64,000 bases of DNA from Ferruginibacter sp. GTDB lineage: Bacteria; Bacteroidota; Bacteroidia; Chitinophagales; Chitinophagaceae. How positions within the stretch are numbered: the stretch's first letter is position 1; every line of letters starts with the position of its first letter. Location of the stretch: the NCBI GenBank assembly GCA_019638485.1, contig JAHBTP010000001.1:1240001-1304000 (forward strand), given 5' to 3'. The translations under genes were made by a program, and so were the position numbers. Below are positions 8,880 through 18,184 of the stretch, piece by piece. The notes under the pieces are model-generated. The model did no database searches. It was not told where the DNA came from and saw only the letters and a list, made by a program, of their open reading frames with translations.

Positions 8880-10355
8880 ATGAAAATCTTTTCCATCAGC
8901 CAAATTAAAGCATGGGATAAAGCCACACTACAAGAAAAAAATATTTCGTCATTGGAACTTATGGAACAGGCTGCCAACGCTTGTACTAAATGGATACTTG
9001 AAAGCTTTAATCACGAAAAGGAAATAAATATTTTTTGCGGATACGGAAACAATGGAGGAGATGGCTTGGCTATCGCCCGGCTACTTACCCATTCTGGCAT
9101 AAGGCCTAATGTGTTTTTATTGGAAGGAACACCCTCACAAGATAACCGGGCTAACCAACAGCACCTGCATAATAAAATTAAAATTAATCTTATTCGTGAA
9201 CCCGGTGATTTGCCGATAATTAATAAATCATCACTCATTATTGAAGCATTGTTTGGAACAGGACTAAACAAACCGGTTACGGGAATTTCCGCCAAACTCA
9301 TTCACCATATTAATCACTCCGGCGCTACTATCGTTTCTATAGATATACCCGGAGGTTTACAAGCCGATGAAGCTACACCTTGGGAGGCAATAACAGCAAC
9401 GCATACCCTAACATTACAATCATTTAAATATTCCTATTTCCTTCCTGAATCTCATCACAACTGGGGAAAAATACATGTAATGGATATTGGATTAAGTGAG
9501 TATTTTGAAAATTCTACACATACGAACTGGCAACTCACTAAAGAAAACGAAATATATAAAATCATAAAACCTCGGCCGGCATTTTCTCACAAAGGAGATT
9601 TTGGCCATGCTGCACTTTGGTGCGGAAGTAAAGGTATGATGGGTGCTGCAGTGATGTCGGCAAAAGGATGCCTGTATGCTGGTGCAGGCAAGGTTACTTG
9701 TTATGTTACAACAGAAGGAATACCTATCCTGCAACAATGTGTGCCTGCTGCAATGACCATTGATGCCGGTAATGAGCATATCAAACACTTTCACCCTGCC
9801 CATACCCATCAGGCTATTGGGGTGGGTCCGGGAATTGGAGAGCCACAACATGTAGTAGAATGGTTGAAAGATTTATTAAAATCTACAAGTCCATTAGTGC
9901 TTGATGCGGATGCTTTAAATACCCTGGCACAAAACCCAGCCTTGTTAAATGCAATACCTCCTTCAACCATCATCACCCCCCATCCCGGTGAATTTGCCCG
10001 CCTTTTCCATACCTCTAGAAATCAGTATCCTGCTGCATTGGAAGAAGCAAAGAAACGAGGAATTTATATTATCCTAAAAGGCAGGTTCACCCTTATTGCC
10101 ACACCGGAAGGAAATGGCTGGTTTAATCCAACCGGCAATCCCGGTATGGCTAGAGGCGGCATGGGTGATATTCTTACCGGAATGATAACTGCCCTGCTTG
10201 CCCAAGGATACCATCCATTTGACTGCTGCAGGCTTGCTGTTTATTGGCACGGATTAGCAGGCGATATTACCGCCGAACTTTTTACTCAACAATGTATGCA
10301 ACCCGAAAATTTATTAGAAAATTTAAGTGAAGCCTGGAAGAGACTGGTTTTATAA
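8880..10355 (+). CDS. nnrD: Bifunctional NAD(P)H-hydrate epimerase / ADP-dependent NAD(P)H-hydrate dehydratase
   Basis: 491 residues, two fused domains. The N-terminal YjeF_N epimerase domain (about 1-210) has GNNGGDG and IPGGL motifs. The C-terminal ribokinase-like dehydratase domain (about 215-491) has LDADALN, TPHPGE, and the GNPGMARGGMGDILTG block with the catalytic Asp. Together they repair damaged NADHX and NADPHX: the epimerase interconverts R and S forms, the dehydratase restores NAD(P)H using ADP. I place the start at ATG 8880 (MKIFSISQIKAW), which matches family N-termini; the TTG at 8841 would add 13 unrelated residues spanning a -7-like box. It is convergent with the rhomboid gene. 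Confidence 0.92.
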   Translation: MKIFSISQIKAWDKATLQEKNISSLELMEQAANACTKWILESFNHEKEINIFCGYGNNGGDGLAIARLLTHSGIRPNVFLLEGTPSQDNRANQQHLHNKIKINLIREPGDLPIINKSSLIIEALFGTGLNKPVTGISAKLIHHINHSGATIVSIDIPGGLQADEATPWEAITATHTLTLQSFKYSYFLPESHHNWGKIHVMDIGLSEYFENSTHTNWQLTKENEIYKIIKPRPAFSHKGDFGHAALWCGSKGMMGAAVMSAKGCLYAGAGKVTCYVTTEGIPILQQCVPAAMTIDAGNEHIKHFHPAHTHQAIGVGPGIGEPQHVVEWLKDLLKSTSPLVLDADALNTLAQNPALLNAIPPSTIITPHPGEFARLFHTSRNQYPAALEEAKKRGIYIILKGRFTLIATPEGNGWFNPTGNPGMARGGMGDILTGMITALLAQGYHPFDCCRLAVYWHGLAGDITAELFTQQCMQPENLLENLSEAWKRLVL

Positions 10356-10379
10356 CTAAAATTTCTTTACTCTTTTATT

Positions 10380-11102
10380 TTAAAAATTGCTTGTTTTCAA
10401 TACATCCGGAGGATTTCGTTTTATAAAAAGTTTAATCAATATTAGCCCTGCTAAAAATCCTCCAACATGGGCAGCATAGGCCACCCCTCCGGCATCGGTA
10501 CCTTCTGCTAACCCAACATCATTATATCCGTTATATAATTGCCAAACTATCCATAACCCAAGCGCAACAAATGCAGGAATACGAATAACAAATACCAATA
10601 ATAAAACCGATACCCTATTTTTTGGAAACAACATCAAATAACCACCCAACACACCCGAAATAGCCCCTGATGCGCCTAAGCTGGGTACAAACATATCCCT
10701 ACCCAATATAGCAGTAAAAGCAACATGAGAAATTGAAGCTATTAAACCACACAACAAATAGAAAAATAAATACTTTCTGTGCCCAATCTTATCTTCCAAA
10801 TTATCTCCAAAAACCCACAGATACAGCATATTTCCAATTAAATGGCTTATACTGCCGTGCATAAACATGGCTGAAATTATAGTTAAATGAACCGGGTATG
10901 GAGACACTCCCCTGCCATCAGTGGTTATTAAATCCTTACCGGTAAGAATTTCATCCGGCACCATTGAATAACTAAGTAAAAAATCCTCATTTTTTCCAAA
11001 TTTTTGCAAAAAGATAAATACAAATACATTTAGAGCAATCAGTATATAATTAATATAAGGAAGACCCTGCCTTTTTGAATTATCATCACCAATCGGAAGC
11101 AT
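10380..11102 (-). CDS. Rhomboid family intramembrane serine protease
   Basis: 240 residues with six or so transmembrane helices. The catalytic dyad is visible: Ser in LGASGAISG (GxSG, about residue 143) and His in AAHVGGF (about 215). The oxyanion-related His/Asn cluster lies in the SHLIGNMLYLWVFGDN block of helix 2. Rhomboids cut transmembrane substrates within the membrane; the substrate here is unknown. The long loop between helices 1 and 2 contains the usual WR-like region in modified form. The ATG at 11102 is the only sensible start. It converges on nnrD and diverges from hppA. Confidence 0.9.
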   Translation of the reverse strand: MLPIGDDNSKRQGLPYINYILIALNVFVFIFLQKFGKNEDFLLSYSMVPDEILTGKDLITTDGRGVSPYPVHLTIISAMFMHGSISHLIGNMLYLWVFGDNLEDKIGHRKYLFFYLLCGLIASISHVAFTAILGRDMFVPSLGASGAISGVLGGYLMLFPKNRVSVLLLVFVIRIPAFVALGLWIVWQLYNGYNDVGLAEGTDAGGVAYAAHVGGFLAGLILIKLFIKRNPPDVLKTSNF

Positions 11103-11244
11103 TTTGGGAGGCTTTACCGTTCAATGTTAATAAATGCCATTGATTAAAACCAATTATTGATGATTTTTTTCACTATTCGTGCAAAAGTTGGTGTATATAA
11201 ATAACTTAATGCACGTGTAGCTATTAACTTTAACGACTTTGCCC

Positions 11245-11252
11245 TATTTTTG
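11245..11252 (+). promoter_or_regulatory. -7 promoter box for hppA
   Basis: TATTTTTG matches TAnnTTTG and ends 26 nt before ATG 11279. It makes the upstream TTG at 11264 an unlikely start, because that codon would sit within a few bases of the expected transcription start. Confidence 0.45.
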
Positions 11253-11278
11253 CCCACCAAAATTTGTTTAACACCATT

Positions 11279-13528
11279 ATGATGAATAATCTATTCTACT
11301 TGGTTCCTGCATTGGCTTTAGTAGGGCTGCTCTTTACTTTTATGAAATACGCATGGGTCTCAAAACAAGACCCGGGTACTCCACGGATGATTGAAATTAG
11401 TAATTATATCGCCGAAGGTGCTATGGCATTTCTAAAAGCTGAATATAAAGTCCTTACTTATTTCGTAATTATTGCAGCACTTTTACTTGGGCTATTGGGC
11501 TATTCAAATGAAAACAGCCATTGGTCAATTTCAATTGCATTTGTATTAGGTGCCTTTTTTAGTGCATGTGCCGGCTTTATTGGGATGAAAGTGGCTACAA
11601 AAGCAAATGTTCGTACAGCACATGCAGCCCGCTCTTCCTTAAGTAAGGCATTGAAGGTTTCATTTACCGGCGGTAGTGTTATGGGAATGGGTGTTGCCGG
11701 TCTTGCCGTATTGGGATTAGGTTCTTTATTCATTGTTCTTTATCATCTATTTGCTCCCGGTGCATCTGTTGATAGCCAGGAAATGGAACGCACTATCGAA
11801 ATTCTTACCGGTTTCTCATTAGGTGCAGAATCTATCGCTTTATTTGCAAGAGTGGGTGGTGGTATTTACACAAAGGCTGCAGATGTGGGTGCTGATTTAG
11901 TTGGAAAGGTAGAAGCCGGAATCCCTGAGGATGACCCTAGAAACCCTGCTACCATTGCTGACAACGTAGGCGATAATGTGGGTGATGTGGCCGGTATGGG
12001 TGCCGATTTATTTGGAAGCTATGTTGCTACTGTTTTGGCCACCATGGTTTTGGGAAGAGAAACTACCGCTGTAGATAACTTCGGAGGGATGTCGCCAATT
12101 CTACTACCAATGCTTATTGCTGCTACCGGAATTATTTTTTCTATTATCGGCACATTTATGGTGCGCATTAGTGAAGGAGCCGGCTTGAGTACCCAAAAAG
12201 TGCAAAACGCATTAAATATGGGTAACTGGGGTTCCATCGTACTTACCGCTATCCTCAGCTACTTCCTGGTGATTTGGATTTTACCGGATACCATGACTTT
12301 ACGAGGTGTTGAATTCACAAAAATGGGTGTATTTGGTGCTATTATAGTTGGCCTCGTAGTAGGTACACTAATGAGCATCATTACTGAATATTATACTGCC
12401 ATGGGCAAGCGTCCGGTTAATAGTATTATCAGACAATCCGGAACCGGGCATGCAACCAACATTATTGGTGGTTTAGCAGTTGGTATGGAAAGTACATTAT
12501 TGCCCACCTTGGTGTTGGCAGGTGGTATCTATGGCTCTTATCAATGTGCCGGGTTATATGGTGTAGCCATTGCTGCCGCCGGAATGATGGCCACAACAGC
12601 AATGCAGTTGGCTATTGATGCTTTCGGGCCTATTGCCGATAATGCAGGTGGTATTGCTGAAATGAGTGAACTTCCTAAGGATGTTCGTGAAAAAACAGAT
12701 ATTTTGGATGCTGTTGGTAATACAACGGCAGCCACAGGAAAAGGATTTGCTATTGCATCTGCAGCACTTACTGCACTTGCACTCTTTGCTGCATTTGTGG
12801 GTATTGCAAAAATTGATGGTATTGATATTTATAATGCCGATGTGCTTGCCGGACTTTTTGTAGGTGGAATGATTCCTTTTATTTTTTCATCTCTGGCTAT
12901 TAAAGCCGTTGGCCAAGCAGCTATGGCGATGGTAGAAGAAGTACGCCGCCAGTTTAGGACTATCCCCGGAATTATGGAAGGAACAGGTAAACCGGAATAT
13001 GATAAATGTGTGGCTATTTCAACAGAAGCATCAATTAAAAAAATGTTACTTCCGGGCTCTATTGCTCTATTGTCTCCTATTATAATTGGTTTTTCATTTG
13101 GTCCTGAGGTATTGGGCGGATTCCTTGCCGGAGCCACCGTTAGCGGAGTATTAATGGGAATGTTCCAAAATAATGCAGGTGGAGCATGGGATAATGCAAA
13201 AAAATCTTTTGAAAAAGGGGTAGAAATAAATGGAGAAATGCATTATAAAAAATCAGATCCACATAAAGCATCTGTTACAGGTGATACAGTGGGAGATCCA
13301 TTTAAAGACACCTCAGGCCCTTCAATGAATATTCTTATTAAGTTGATGAGCATCGTATCCTTAGTTATTGCGCCCTCCTTGGCAACGATGTATAATACCA
13401 GCTCTTCAACCGCAAAAATGAATAACGAAATAATGAGAAGCGAAAAGAAAATTTCAGAACAAAAAATAAACCATATCGCTTCCTTAACAGAAAATAAAGA
13501 AACAATTACCTTGCCTCAGGCTAAATAA
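11279..13528 (+). CDS. hppA: Membrane-bound ion-translocating pyrophosphatase, probably K+-dependent
   Basis: About 749 residues and 15-16 transmembrane helices. Signature motifs of the M-PPase family are intact: [11 protein letters not shown] (about 208-218), the acidic [20 protein letters not shown] block, [12 protein letters not shown], and the C-terminal [15 protein letters not shown]. The enzyme hydrolyses pyrophosphate to pump H+ and/or Na+ across the cytoplasmic membrane. [10 protein letters not shown] has Ala where K+-independent enzymes have Lys, pointing to the K+-dependent group, which includes Na+ and dual pumps. ATG 11279 or 11282 is the likely start, just after the box at 11245. 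A hydrophilic C-terminal tail of about 45 residues follows the last helix. A strong terminator follows. Confidence 0.95.
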   Translation: MMNNLFYLVPALALVGLLFTFMKYAWVSKQDPGTPRMIEISNYIAEGAMAFLKAEYKVLTYFVIIAALLLGLLGYSNENSHWSISIAFVLGAFFSACAGFIGMKVATKANVRTAHAARSSLSKALKVSFTGGSVMGMGVAGLAVLGLGSLFIVLYHLFAPGASVDSQEMERTIEILTGFSLGAESIALFARVGGGIYTKAADVGADLVGKVEAGIPEDDPRNPATIADNVGDNVGDVAGMGADLFGSYVATVLATMVLGRETTAVDNFGGMSPILLPMLIAATGIIFSIIGTFMVRISEGAGLSTQKVQNALNMGNWGSIVLTAILSYFLVIWILPDTMTLRGVEFTKMGVFGAIIVGLVVGTLMSIITEYYTAMGKRPVNSIIRQSGTGHATNIIGGLAVGMESTLLPTLVLAGGIYGSYQCAGLYGVAIAAAGMMATTAMQLAIDAFGPIADNAGGIAEMSELPKDVREKTDILDAVGNTTAATGKGFAIASAALTALALFAAFVGIAKIDGIDIYNADVLAGLFVGGMIPFIFSSLAIKAVGQAAMAMVEEVRRQFRTIPGIMEGTGKPEYDKCVAISTEASIKKMLLPGSIALLSPIIIGFSFGPEVLGGFLAGATVSGVLMGMFQNNAGGAWDNAKKSFEKGVEINGEMHYKKSDPHKASVTGDTVGDPFKDTSGPSMNILIKLMSIVSLVIAPSLATMYNTSSSTAKMNNEIMRSEKKISEQKINHIASLTENKETITLPQAK

Positions 13529-13566
13529 AATCGTTTACATATAAATAAAGAGTTTCCGAAATATCA

Positions 13567-13597
13567 AAAAGAGCACCTAGAAATAAGGTGCTCTTTT
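13567..13597 (+). terminator. Rho-independent terminator after hppA
   Basis: An 11-bp perfect stem (AAAAGAGCACC / GGTGCTCTTTT) with a 9-nt loop followed by a T-rich stretch, 38 bp past the hppA stop. Confidence 0.85.
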
Positions 13598-13621
13598 AAT
13601 TTTTAAAACTATTCTAAAAAT

Positions 13622-13651
13622 AAAAAAGAGGTGAGTAATTATACTCACCTC
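13622..13651 (-). terminator. Rho-independent terminator of the minus-strand barrel gene
   Basis: A 10-bp perfect stem GAGGTGAGTA / TACTCACCTC with a 4-nt loop. On the minus strand it is followed by six T (A run at 13622-13627), so it ends transcripts of the gene at 13676-14197. Confidence 0.8.
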
Positions 13652-13675
13652 ATAAAATTGCCGGTTGTAATTAGT

Positions 13676-14197
13676 TTATTTAGCAAAATGAATTTGGAAA
13701 CCTATATTTAACCCAAAAGCCCCCTGGGATGGAGTTCCTTTAGATTTACTTGCACCGTACCCAAGGGTTGCCTCTAATGCAATACTTGGATTTAAAAAGA
13801 ATGCAGGACCGGCAGAAATACCCCAGTTTGTGCTTGAAACACTTTCTCCTCCTCCCTCTTTAGTACTTCCAAAGCCAAATTGTGCATGACCAAATAATTT
13901 TGCTTTTGACCCTAAATCAACAAAGTAATATCTAACAAAGGGGCCGGCACTAAATCCGGTAGTAGCATCAACATCTTTTGGTTTATAATAATCAAACCCA
14001 ATTCTGGCACCTACTGCTAATTTGTCCATCACAAAATAACCAATGTTAGGATTAATTTCAATCTCCGTTGATTTGTAATCTCCGGTGGTAGCACTAAATC
14101 CTGCGGAACCACCTAATAACCAAGTGCTCTTAGATACCTGAGAATATCCAAGGCTTGATACAGTAACTAATACTGCAATGATGAAAAGTTTTTTCAT
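13676..14197 (-). CDS. Small outer-membrane beta-barrel protein (OMP_b-brl type)
   Basis: 173 residues with a signal peptide (about 1-19, ending GYSQ) and about eight amphipathic strands with alternating aromatic residues, closing with GFQIHFAK. This is the small porin-like barrel common in Bacteroidota; its cargo or function is unknown. Its own terminator (13622-13651) follows, so it is probably monocistronic. Convergent with hppA. Its start codon is preceded by a T-rich stretch and no exact TAnnTTTG box. Confidence 0.75.
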   Translation of the reverse strand: MKKLFIIAVLVTVSSLGYSQVSKSTWLLGGSAGFSATTGDYKSTEIEINPNIGYFVMDKLAVGARIGFDYYKPKDVDATTGFSAGPFVRYYFVDLGSKAKLFGHAQFGFGSTKEGGGESVSSTNWGISAGPAFFLNPSIALEATLGYGASKSKGTPSQGAFGLNIGFQIHFAK

Positions 14198-14553
14198 TTT
14201 ACTAGTTTTTTTTAATGAGTAAGTAGTGCCAAAATATATACAAAAACATGAATTTCAAAGCACTTGTAACTTTTTTCTATACTTTAATAGTGTTTAGATA
14301 TTATTTACTTACCCAACAAACACTCAATACTATCATTATATACACTGATATAAAGTTGATTATACCAACATATAATATATAATACGTAACTGATTATTAT
14401 CCTATGGGAGCCCTTTAAATCATCTCCTATTATACACAAATGTTCACTTCTCCGGTTCGATTTTCTTATTGAAAAAAACTATTAAATTTTAACAACTACC
14501 CAAATTTCGATTACGAAATATTTCATACATTGCTTTACGAACCATATCGTACT
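14198..14553 (+). other. Divergent intergenic region, barrel gene / blaI-like gene
   Basis: 356 bp without a gene. It is strongly AT-rich and contains two overlapping palindromes near the blaI-like start (listed separately). No RNA gene or repeat is visible. Confidence 0.6.
14504..14524. promoter_or_regulatory. Candidate BlaI-type operator (overlapping palindromes)
   Basis: ATTTCGATTACGAAAT (14504-14519, 6-bp arms, 4-nt spacer) overlaps the perfect palindrome GAAATATTTC (14515-14524). They lie about 30 bp before the ATG of a BlaI/MecI-type repressor. Such dimeric repressors bind palindromes in their own promoter, so autoregulation is a reasonable inference. The sequence is not the staphylococcal TACA/TGTA operator. 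Confidence 0.35.
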
Positions 14554-14937
14554 ATGAAACAGAAAAACAATAAACCAACAGAAAGCGAATTGGAGATTTT
14601 GGGTATTCTTTGGGATAAAAAGGAAGCAACAGTTAGAACGGTCAATGAAGAAATTAGCAAAACCAAGGATGTAGGATACACTACTACCCTAAAGCTTATG
14701 CAAATTATGTTTGAAAAAGGTTTTGTAAATAGAGATGAAAGTGCAAAGACACATATTTACAATCCTATAGTAAGTAGAGAGAAAACCCAAAAACAATTCC
14801 TTTCAAAAATAATTGACAACCTGTTTGCGGGCTCTTCTACAGACTTGGTACTACAAGCTTTAGGTAATGGCAACACTTCGATTGAGGAATTGGATAAGAT
14901 TCAAATCATGATTGAGGAGTTAAAAAAGAAAAAGTAA
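14554..14937 (+). CDS. BlaI/MecI/CopY family transcriptional repressor
   Basis: 127 residues. The winged-helix fold of the BlaI family is recognisable: SELEILGILWDKKEATVRTV (about 10-29), TTLKLMQIMFEKGFV as the recognition helix and wing, and a C-terminal dimerisation helix (FLSKIIDNLFAGS). These dimers repress their own operon until the partner M56 protease signals and they are cleaved. I start at ATG 14554 (MKQKNNKPTESEL); an upstream TTG at 14530 adds eight unsupported residues. The blaR1-like gene begins 6 nt after the stop, so the two are one operon. The signal need not be a beta-lactam. Confidence 0.88.
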   Translation: MKQKNNKPTESELEILGILWDKKEATVRTVNEEISKTKDVGYTTTLKLMQIMFEKGFVNRDESAKTHIYNPIVSREKTQKQFLSKIIDNLFAGSSTDLVLQALGNGNTSIEELDKIQIMIEELKKKK

Positions 14938-14943
14938 ATTCAA

Positions 14944-16350
14944 ATGCATCCGATATTTGAAGCCTTTTTATTTACGCTATTACATTCTATTTGGCAAGCT
15001 TCAGTTTTGTGGCTTATCATAATGTCGTTGTACAATCTGAAAAATACTACTGCTTTATCTAAGCGGAATATGTTATTGCTAGCTTTGCTCTTTCAACTTT
15101 TGTGTTCAGTAATAACATTTATCTATCTCATTATACAGCCTATTAATGTTACATTAATACACTACGAGCTTCCTCTTTGGAAGGTAAATATCCCCACTTC
15201 TATTTTTAAAAGCATTGCATTGTGGGCTTATACCGCCATTGTTTTATTTAAAGCAAGCAAATTATTTATTCAATGGAATCGGCTCCGGGTGCTTAAAACA
15301 ACCCTTTTCTTATCTGATGAACAATTTCGTATATTCACTACAGTTAGTGCACATCAAATGGGGATTAAGCGACCGGTATCTATTTGGTTTAGTGAAAAGA
15401 TAATCACCCCACTCACCTATGGGTTTCTGCGTCCTGTGATTCTATTCCCCATAAGCTTAGTTAATCATTTATCCGTAAAGGAGGTTGAAGCGTTAATTAT
15501 CCATGAGCTATCACACATTAAGGAAAAAGATTTTCTTTACAATTGGGTTATTCTATTTTGTGGAGTATTTTATTTCTTTAATCCTTTCATTTTATTGATT
15601 TGCAAAAACGTAAAACTTGAACGTGAATCGCATTGTGATGAGATGGTCATTAACCGGAATTATGCTCACCTGCTGTATGCAGAAGCTTTGCTTAAAACTG
15701 CTCGCATTCAAAATAATACATTATTGGTATCAATGGCTGCCACAGGCCACCCCTCAATGCTTAGAGAAAGAATTTTAAGATTTACCATAAACAAAAATGA
15801 ATTCAAACCACGACATTACCCTCAAAAAAGGATAGGTTTTGTCTTTTTTTTATGTTTAATCCTCCTTTCCGGAATTTATTTGTTAATAGGTACGCCAACT
15901 AAAACCCAGCCTGCTGCCATTCATGATGGGCCCGTGCTAAAGCACTCCCCCATCCCTTCTTCAACCATTGAAAAACATTTTTCTATTGCTACTGTATCTT
16001 CAAGCCAAACGGTAATTGGAAAAAACACCCGGGTTTTTCCAAAAGAGAAATCTAAAAGAAAAAATACAGCCATTAAAAATAGTGTAGATAATAAAGAAAT
16101 GATCTCCCCTACACTACCACCAAGCTATAATATCACCCAGGTTGCAATAAAAGAACCCATTGAGCTAAAATTACAGATGACCGAAGAAATTAGTAAAACC
16201 GGAAAGATTACCACTCAATTTACTTTCAAATTCCAAAACGGGCAATGGGAAATTGAACCCAATTGGCAGATTATAGAAAAAAATGGGCTTCCTGATAGTG
16301 TTGAATTATCAGGCCCTGCTGTAGCAGTACCTTTCCATGAAATTCAATAA
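14944..16350 (+). CDS. BlaR1/MecR1-like M56 family membrane metallopeptidase
   Basis: 468 residues. Three or four N-terminal membrane helices surround the cytoplasmic M56 zinc protease, with HELSH and flanking residues (about 181-185) and a later ERESHCDEMV helix that supplies the third ligand. One more transmembrane segment lies near 300-320, followed by an extracytoplasmic tail of about 150 residues rich in Lys, Ser and Thr. The tail has no SxxK or KTG penicillin-binding motif, so the beta-lactam sensor of true BlaR1 is absent and the signal is unknown. Pairs with the repressor 6 nt upstream. A strong terminator follows. Confidence 0.88.
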   Translation: MHPIFEAFLFTLLHSIWQASVLWLIIMSLYNLKNTTALSKRNMLLLALLFQLLCSVITFIYLIIQPINVTLIHYELPLWKVNIPTSIFKSIALWAYTAIVLFKASKLFIQWNRLRVLKTTLFLSDEQFRIFTTVSAHQMGIKRPVSIWFSEKIITPLTYGFLRPVILFPISLVNHLSVKEVEALIIHELSHIKEKDFLYNWVILFCGVFYFFNPFILLICKNVKLERESHCDEMVINRNYAHLLYAEALLKTARIQNNTLLVSMAATGHPSMLRERILRFTINKNEFKPRHYPQKRIGFVFFLCLILLSGIYLLIGTPTKTQPAAIHDGPVLKHSPIPSSTIEKHFSIATVSSSQTVIGKNTRVFPKEKSKRKNTAIKNSVDNKEMISPTLPPSYNITQVAIKEPIELKLQMTEEISKTGKITTQFTFKFQNGQWEIEPNWQIIEKNGLPDSVELSGPAVAVPFHEIQ

Positions 16351-16355
16351 AACAA

Positions 16356-16381
16356 AAAAGCTGTATTGAAATACAGCTTTT
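16356..16381 (+). terminator. Rho-independent terminator after the M56 gene
   Basis: An 11-bp perfect stem AAAAGCTGTAT / ATACAGCTTTT with a TGAA tetraloop, flanked by extra A/T pairs, 6 bp past the stop codon. Confidence 0.85.
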
Positions 16382-16389
16382 GTTAAAGA

Positions 16390-17631
16390 ACCTTTTGGTC
16401 CTGTAACCCCCAAAGAAAACGAGTTTATCCCGAAGGAAATATCTTTACTTCTTCACCCTAAGGTGAAGAAATCATTTTTTTAAAAAAGGAATTCCATTGC
16501 CCTCACCCCAGCTAAATGCTATTGAAAGGACTAAATTATTTATTGTTTTCATCTCGCACGGTTTTATGCTAATTGCTATTTTATAGCTGTACATAATAAC
16601 GGCCTTAAATAAGACGAGGGATTAATTCATTTTTTCAAAAATTGCCACTACCCTTTTGAGAAAGGATATTTACTATTTTGCTTTACCGGATTCAACACAG
16701 GCTTAAGTAATAATGGACCCGGAGAAAAAATGTTGGAGATTAATTGAAGGAAGGTGTAAACAGTCTTCATTTCTTACGGTTTAGGTGTTTATTAGGTTCA
16801 AGTTTCAGAATTAGTATTCATCACTTGAGAAAACAAACATAGAGCGCTGTTGCGAAAAATGCAAGTTTTTAACTCAGTATTTTTACGGTGTTTTGAGTAC
16901 ATTTAGCATAACTGTTTAAAAATGTGCAGCTTATTAAGAAAGATAAAATAGTTAACCAGGTAAAATAAATTCAAGTGAATAGCTCCTGCTTCTAATAAAC
17001 TTTTTAAACAAACCTGGGAAAACATTAACCTTGAAATCGCTCCAACTCAAAAAAGCATTATTAAACAAAACCTACAAAATACTCCTTATTCATTACGCAA
17101 ATTCAGGGTGGTTTAGGGGATAAGACCTTAATCTTTTAAAAGTCATTTTGTCATTGTCAAATAAAATGAAACCCAAATCTTCTCTTTTGGTTTAAATTAA
17201 AAAAGCTGACCTTTCTTAGAATTACATTACCGACCACAAAACATTGAAAAGAATCAAAAATTTTGATCTATTATATAACTTTATTTTATAATTTATATAT
17301 CTATACGAAATTTAATTTTAATTAAAAATACTAATATTATTATAATCAGTTAATTAAGTACTTATATTGTTAATATTTTTTATGCAATGCAATTATTGGT
17401 ATCTTTTATAAAATCTTCAGCGTATAATGGATAACCGAATTTTGAAAATAAAGTTCAAATATAGTTTCTGATTAGCTGATTATTAGATAATAGTATTAAA
17501 TATTATTAGCTAAAAAGATTAGTTTGATTTTATTTTTAAAATTTCAAAAAAATACTAACCTTCTTAGCTTCATTTTTGCATATACATTTATTAATATGTA
17601 TCATTCTTCTCTATTTTTAGCGTATCTACCC
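16390..17631. other. Gene-poor 1.25-kb region
   Basis: No convincing gene on either strand. The first 850 bp has normal base composition but is broken by stops in all frames; one short open stretch (about 16979-17116, plus strand, 45 codons, with phrases like KLFKQTWENINLE) reads like protein but has no start and no partner, so it may be a relic. From about 17260 to 17600 the DNA is extremely AT-rich and holds an imperfect inverted repeat (TTAGCTGATTATTA at 17472 against TATTATTAGCTAA at 17501). No DnaA-box cluster, tRNA or repeat array is seen. Confidence 0.55.
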
Positions 17632-17639
17632 TATTTTTG
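17632..17639 (+). promoter_or_regulatory. -7 box immediately before the LEA-type gene
   Basis: TATTTTTG matches TAnnTTTG and ends only 4 nt before ATG 17644, which would give a leaderless or nearly leaderless mRNA. Confidence 0.4.
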
Positions 17640-17643
17640 AGTT

Positions 17644-18099
17644 ATGAAACATTACCTTCCTTTTGTTATTATCGGTTTCTTATTAATGCTGTCAGGATGT
17701 CGCAAACCGAATGATTTAGTTTTTCGTAGTGTAAAAAATGTTTCACTTCAAAAACTCAGCTTTAGAACGGCTGCCCTATTAGTAGATTTGGTTTATTATA
17801 ACCCGAACAATTTTGGAGTAGAGTTAAGACAAACTGATTTGGATGTTTTTGTAAATGGAAATTATTTAGGAAAATCAACACAGGATGTACAGGTAAAGGT
17901 GCCCAAACGAGCAGAATTTACGCTTCCGTTAAAACTTGATGTAGATATGAAGAATCTTATTAAAAACAGTATTATTGCCCTGTCTAACAAAGAAGTTACG
18001 CTAAATTTAAAGGGAAGGGTTAAAATAGGAAAGGCTGGTGTTTTTAAAAGTTTTCCGGTTGATTATACTACAGTACAGCAGTTTAGATTGTGGGATTAG
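17644..18099 (+). CDS. LEA type 2 family lipoprotein
   Basis: 151 residues. A lipoprotein signal ends in LSGC (Cys19). The rest is a single LEA_2/WHy-type beta-sandwich: LVDLVYYNPNNFGVEL is the characteristic first strands with the NPN turn, followed by VNGNYLGKS and VPKRAEFTLPLKLDV. Proteins of this family are linked to stress or desiccation in plants; in Bacteroidota they are small envelope lipoproteins with no proven role. Stands alone after the gene desert, with a -7 box right next to its start. Confidence 0.75.
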   Translation: MKHYLPFVIIGFLLMLSGCRKPNDLVFRSVKNVSLQKLSFRTAALLVDLVYYNPNNFGVELRQTDLDVFVNGNYLGKSTQDVQVKVPKRAEFTLPLKLDVDMKNLIKNSIIALSNKEVTLNLKGRVKIGKAGVFKSFPVDYTTVQQFRLWD

Positions 18100-18130
18100 G
18101 GCTAAATAATGCAAGAACTGGTCATTAATA

Positions 18131-18160
18131 AAAAGAGCCGGAAACACAAGGCTTCCGGCT
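18131..18160 (-). terminator. Terminator of the HMA-domain gene
   Basis: An 8-bp stem AGCCGGAA / TTCCGGCT with a 9-nt loop. On the minus strand it runs into CTTTTTATT, so it fits termination of the gene at 18185-18532. Confidence 0.65.
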
Positions 18161-18184
18161 GTATAACATTAAAAAGGTGCTTTT

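Noticed and set aside
14441-14465. GGTTCGA-like T-loop sequence suggesting a tRNA
   Set aside because: No acceptor or anticodon stem can be drawn around it.
14944-16350. True BlaR1 beta-lactam receptor
   Set aside because: The extracytoplasmic tail lacks the SxxK and KTG motifs of a penicillin-binding sensor domain.
16979-17116. 45-codon open stretch in the gene desert
   Set aside because: No start codon, no conserved motif and no neighbour; kept only as a possible relic in the description of the region.
17260-17600. AT-rich segment as a replication origin
   Set aside because: No DnaA boxes, no flanking dnaA, dnaN or gidA genes.
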